From an uncultured Eubacteriales bacterium (GTDB lineage: Bacteria > Bacillota > Clostridia > Christensenellales > CAG-917), in assembly GCA_900553825.1 (NCBI GenBank), contig USEV01000059.1:1-5710 (forward strand): a DNA stretch of 5,710 bases. Direction: 5' to 3'. Numbering within the stretch: position 1 is the stretch's first letter; each line of letters opens with the position of its first letter. Positions 4,515-5,710 of the stretch are shown here, piece by piece. The notes below the pieces were generated by a model that worked only from the letters and a program-made list of their open reading frames with translations, did no database searches and had not been told where the DNA came from. Both the position numbers and the translations under genes were made by a program.

Positions 4515-5710
4515 ATGTGCGGCATTGTGGGATATACGGGCAAAAGGCCGGCACGCAAAGTGCTGGTAGACGGACTGCGCGCACTCGAATACAGGGGTTA
4601 CGACAGCGCGGGCGTGGCTTTCGGCGGGGAAAGGATTGCGGTCTATAAGTGCGGAGGGCGGGTGGATACGCTTGCCGACATTCTGCCGCGCACGACGGCG
4701 CACACGGGCATCGGACACACGCGCTGGGCGACGCACGGCGCGCCCTGCGCCGAAAACGCCCACCCTCACCTCTCCTTCGACAAACGGATTGCGCTGGTGC
4801 ACAACGGCGTCATCGAAAACCACGAGGAATTGCGCAGGGAACTCTGCGCGCGGGGAATACCCCTCGCCTCGCAGACGGACAGCGAACTCGTCGCGCACCT
4901 CCTCGCGCTCGAAACGGGCGACATCCCCGAGCGGATTTTCAGGGTGGCGAAGCGGACGGAGGGCGCGCTGACCCTGCTCGTGCTCCGCGCGGGTGAGGAC
5001 AAGGTCTACTGTTACAGGCGGGGAGCGGCGTTGCTTGTCGCAGAGGTCGAGGGCGAATGCTTCGCCGCAAGCGACATGGCGGCGCTCTCCCCCTACGCCC
5101 GACAGGTGCGGGTGCTCCGCGATGGCGAGTGCGCGGTGCTCTCCCCCTCGGGCGCGATGTACCTCACGGAATCGGGAATTTGCAGAGAGGGCAAAATGCT
5201 CATTCCTCCGCCCGCTCCCGCACGGACGAGCAAATGTCACATGGCGGACGAAATCGCGCAGATTCCCGACGCGCTTTCATGCACGCTCGACTCCTATATG
5301 CACTCCTTCCCCGCCCGCGAGCGGACGGTGGAAAAGCTCCGCACCTGCCGCAATGTGTTGCTCGTCGGTTGCGGGACGGCGTGGCACGCCTGCCTTTACG
5401 GGCAGGAGGTCATCGAAAAGCTGGCGGGCAAACCCTGCCGCGCCCTGCCCGCGGGGGAAGTGGATTCGCCGCGCTTCACCGACGGCGACACCTTTGCGGT
5501 GTTCGTCACCCAGAGCGGGGAAACGGCGGACACCCTGCGCGCCATGGAAGAGTGCAGAAAACTGGGCGCATACACCCTCGCCGTCACCAACACGGAAGGC
5601 AGCACCGCCGCGCTCGCGGCGGACGCCTGTTTCCTCTTGCGGGCGGGAGCGGAAATAGCGGTTGCTGCGACGAAGAGTTACTGCTGTCAGTTGCGCGCGC
5701 TGTGGCTGCT
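4515..5710 (+). CDS. glmS: Glutamine-fructose-6-phosphate aminotransferase (isomerizing), 3' truncated by the window
   Basis: GlmS makes glucosamine-6-phosphate from fructose-6-phosphate and glutamine, the entry step to UDP-GlcNAc and peptidoglycan, in the cytoplasm. The reading frame stays open for 398 codons to the window edge; the family is near 600 residues, so about 200 are missing. The glutaminase domain (about 2-220) begins M-C-G-I-V-G-Y, with C2 as nucleophile after Met removal. It also shows E-Y-R-G-Y-D-S-A-G (25-33), G-H-T-R-W-A-T-H-G (67-75), H-N-G-V-I-E-N (96-102) and T-D-S-E (121-124). The first SIS domain shows C-G-T-A (286-289), T-Q-S-G-E-T-A-D-T (332-340) and A-A-T-K (384-387). 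Three serines found in E. coli GlmS at these loops are Ala289, Thr332 and Ala385 here. The visible part holds 18 cysteines, an unusual number. The catalytic lysine, glutamate and histidine of the isomerase half lie outside the window. It diverges from the XRE-cupin gene. Confidence 0.96.
   Translation, partial: MCGIVGYTGKRPARKVLVDGLRALEYRGYDSAGVAFGGERIAVYKCGGRVDTLADILPRTTAHTGIGHTRWATHGAPCAENAHPHLSFDKRIALVHNGVIENHEELRRELCARGIPLASQTDSELVAHLLALETGDIPERIFRVAKRTEGALTLLVLRAGEDKVYCYRRGAALLVAEVEGECFAASDMAALSPYARQVRVLRDGECAVLSPSGAMYLTESGICREGKMLIPPPAPARTSKCHMADEIAQIPDALSCTLDSYMHSFPARERTVEKLRTCRNVLLVGCGTAWHACLYGQEVIEKLAGKPCRALPAGEVDSPRFTDGDTFAVFVTQSGETADTLRAMEECRKLGAYTLAVTNTEGSTAALAADACFLLRAGAEIAVAATKSYCCQLRALWL

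Noticed and set aside
4503..5240. Minus-strand open frame of 245 codons opposite glmS
   Set aside because: The plus strand encodes an unmistakable GlmS in a different frame from a perfect ribosome site; the antisense frame has no recognisable motif.

Overview
The window reads as chromosomal DNA of a GC-rich member of the Bacillota, probably class Clostridia. The evidence is strong AGGAGG-type ribosome binding sites, sigma-A-like promoters with 17-base spacers, Firmicutes-like ribosomal proteins L13 and S9, and an XRE-cupin regulator of a kind familiar from clostridia. I see no phage, transposon, CRISPR or tRNA sequence. The assignment is inference from protein and signal style; the species cannot be named.

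Layout, left to right. (1) Bases 1-275, plus strand: the C-terminal half of IspF (isoprenoid synthesis), followed by a strong intrinsic terminator. (2) Bases 276-496: a convergent intergenic gap with the ispF terminator, a 9-base tandem repeat array, a 29-base perfect alternating purine-pyrimidine tract, and the terminator of the ribosomal operon arriving from the other side. (3) Bases 497-1390, minus strand: rplM-rpsI (L13 then S9) with a 12-base gap, driven by a near-consensus promoter at 1484-1512 and preceded by a leader of about 85 bases that folds into a bulged hairpin. (4) Bases 1535-1620: two hairpins, one of them a probable terminator for the next operon. (5) Bases 1628-4350, minus strand: a two-gene unit, an XRE-cupin regulator followed after 14 bases by a cytoplasmic GH31 glycosidase, with a promoter at 4404-4432. 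(6) From 4515 to the right edge, plus strand: glmS, open to the window end and therefore lacking its C-terminal third.

How the genes relate. The outer genes are housekeeping: isoprenoid precursor synthesis, two large-operon ribosomal proteins, and amino-sugar synthesis for peptidoglycan. The accessory element is the XRE-cupin/GH31 pair. A plausible reading (inference) is that the cupin domain senses a small molecule and the helix-turn-helix controls its own operon, so that the GH31 enzyme is made when an alpha-linked oligosaccharide is available. It is divergently transcribed from glmS and shares a 164-base control region with it.

I did not find a clearly new system. The points most worth a second look are the pairing of this regulator type with a GH31 enzyme of uncertain substrate, a cysteine-rich GlmS with changed sugar-phosphate-loop residues and no recognisable glmS ribozyme, the rplM leader hairpin, a variant C-terminal motif in IspF, and the repeat/Z-DNA-prone gap at 320-431.
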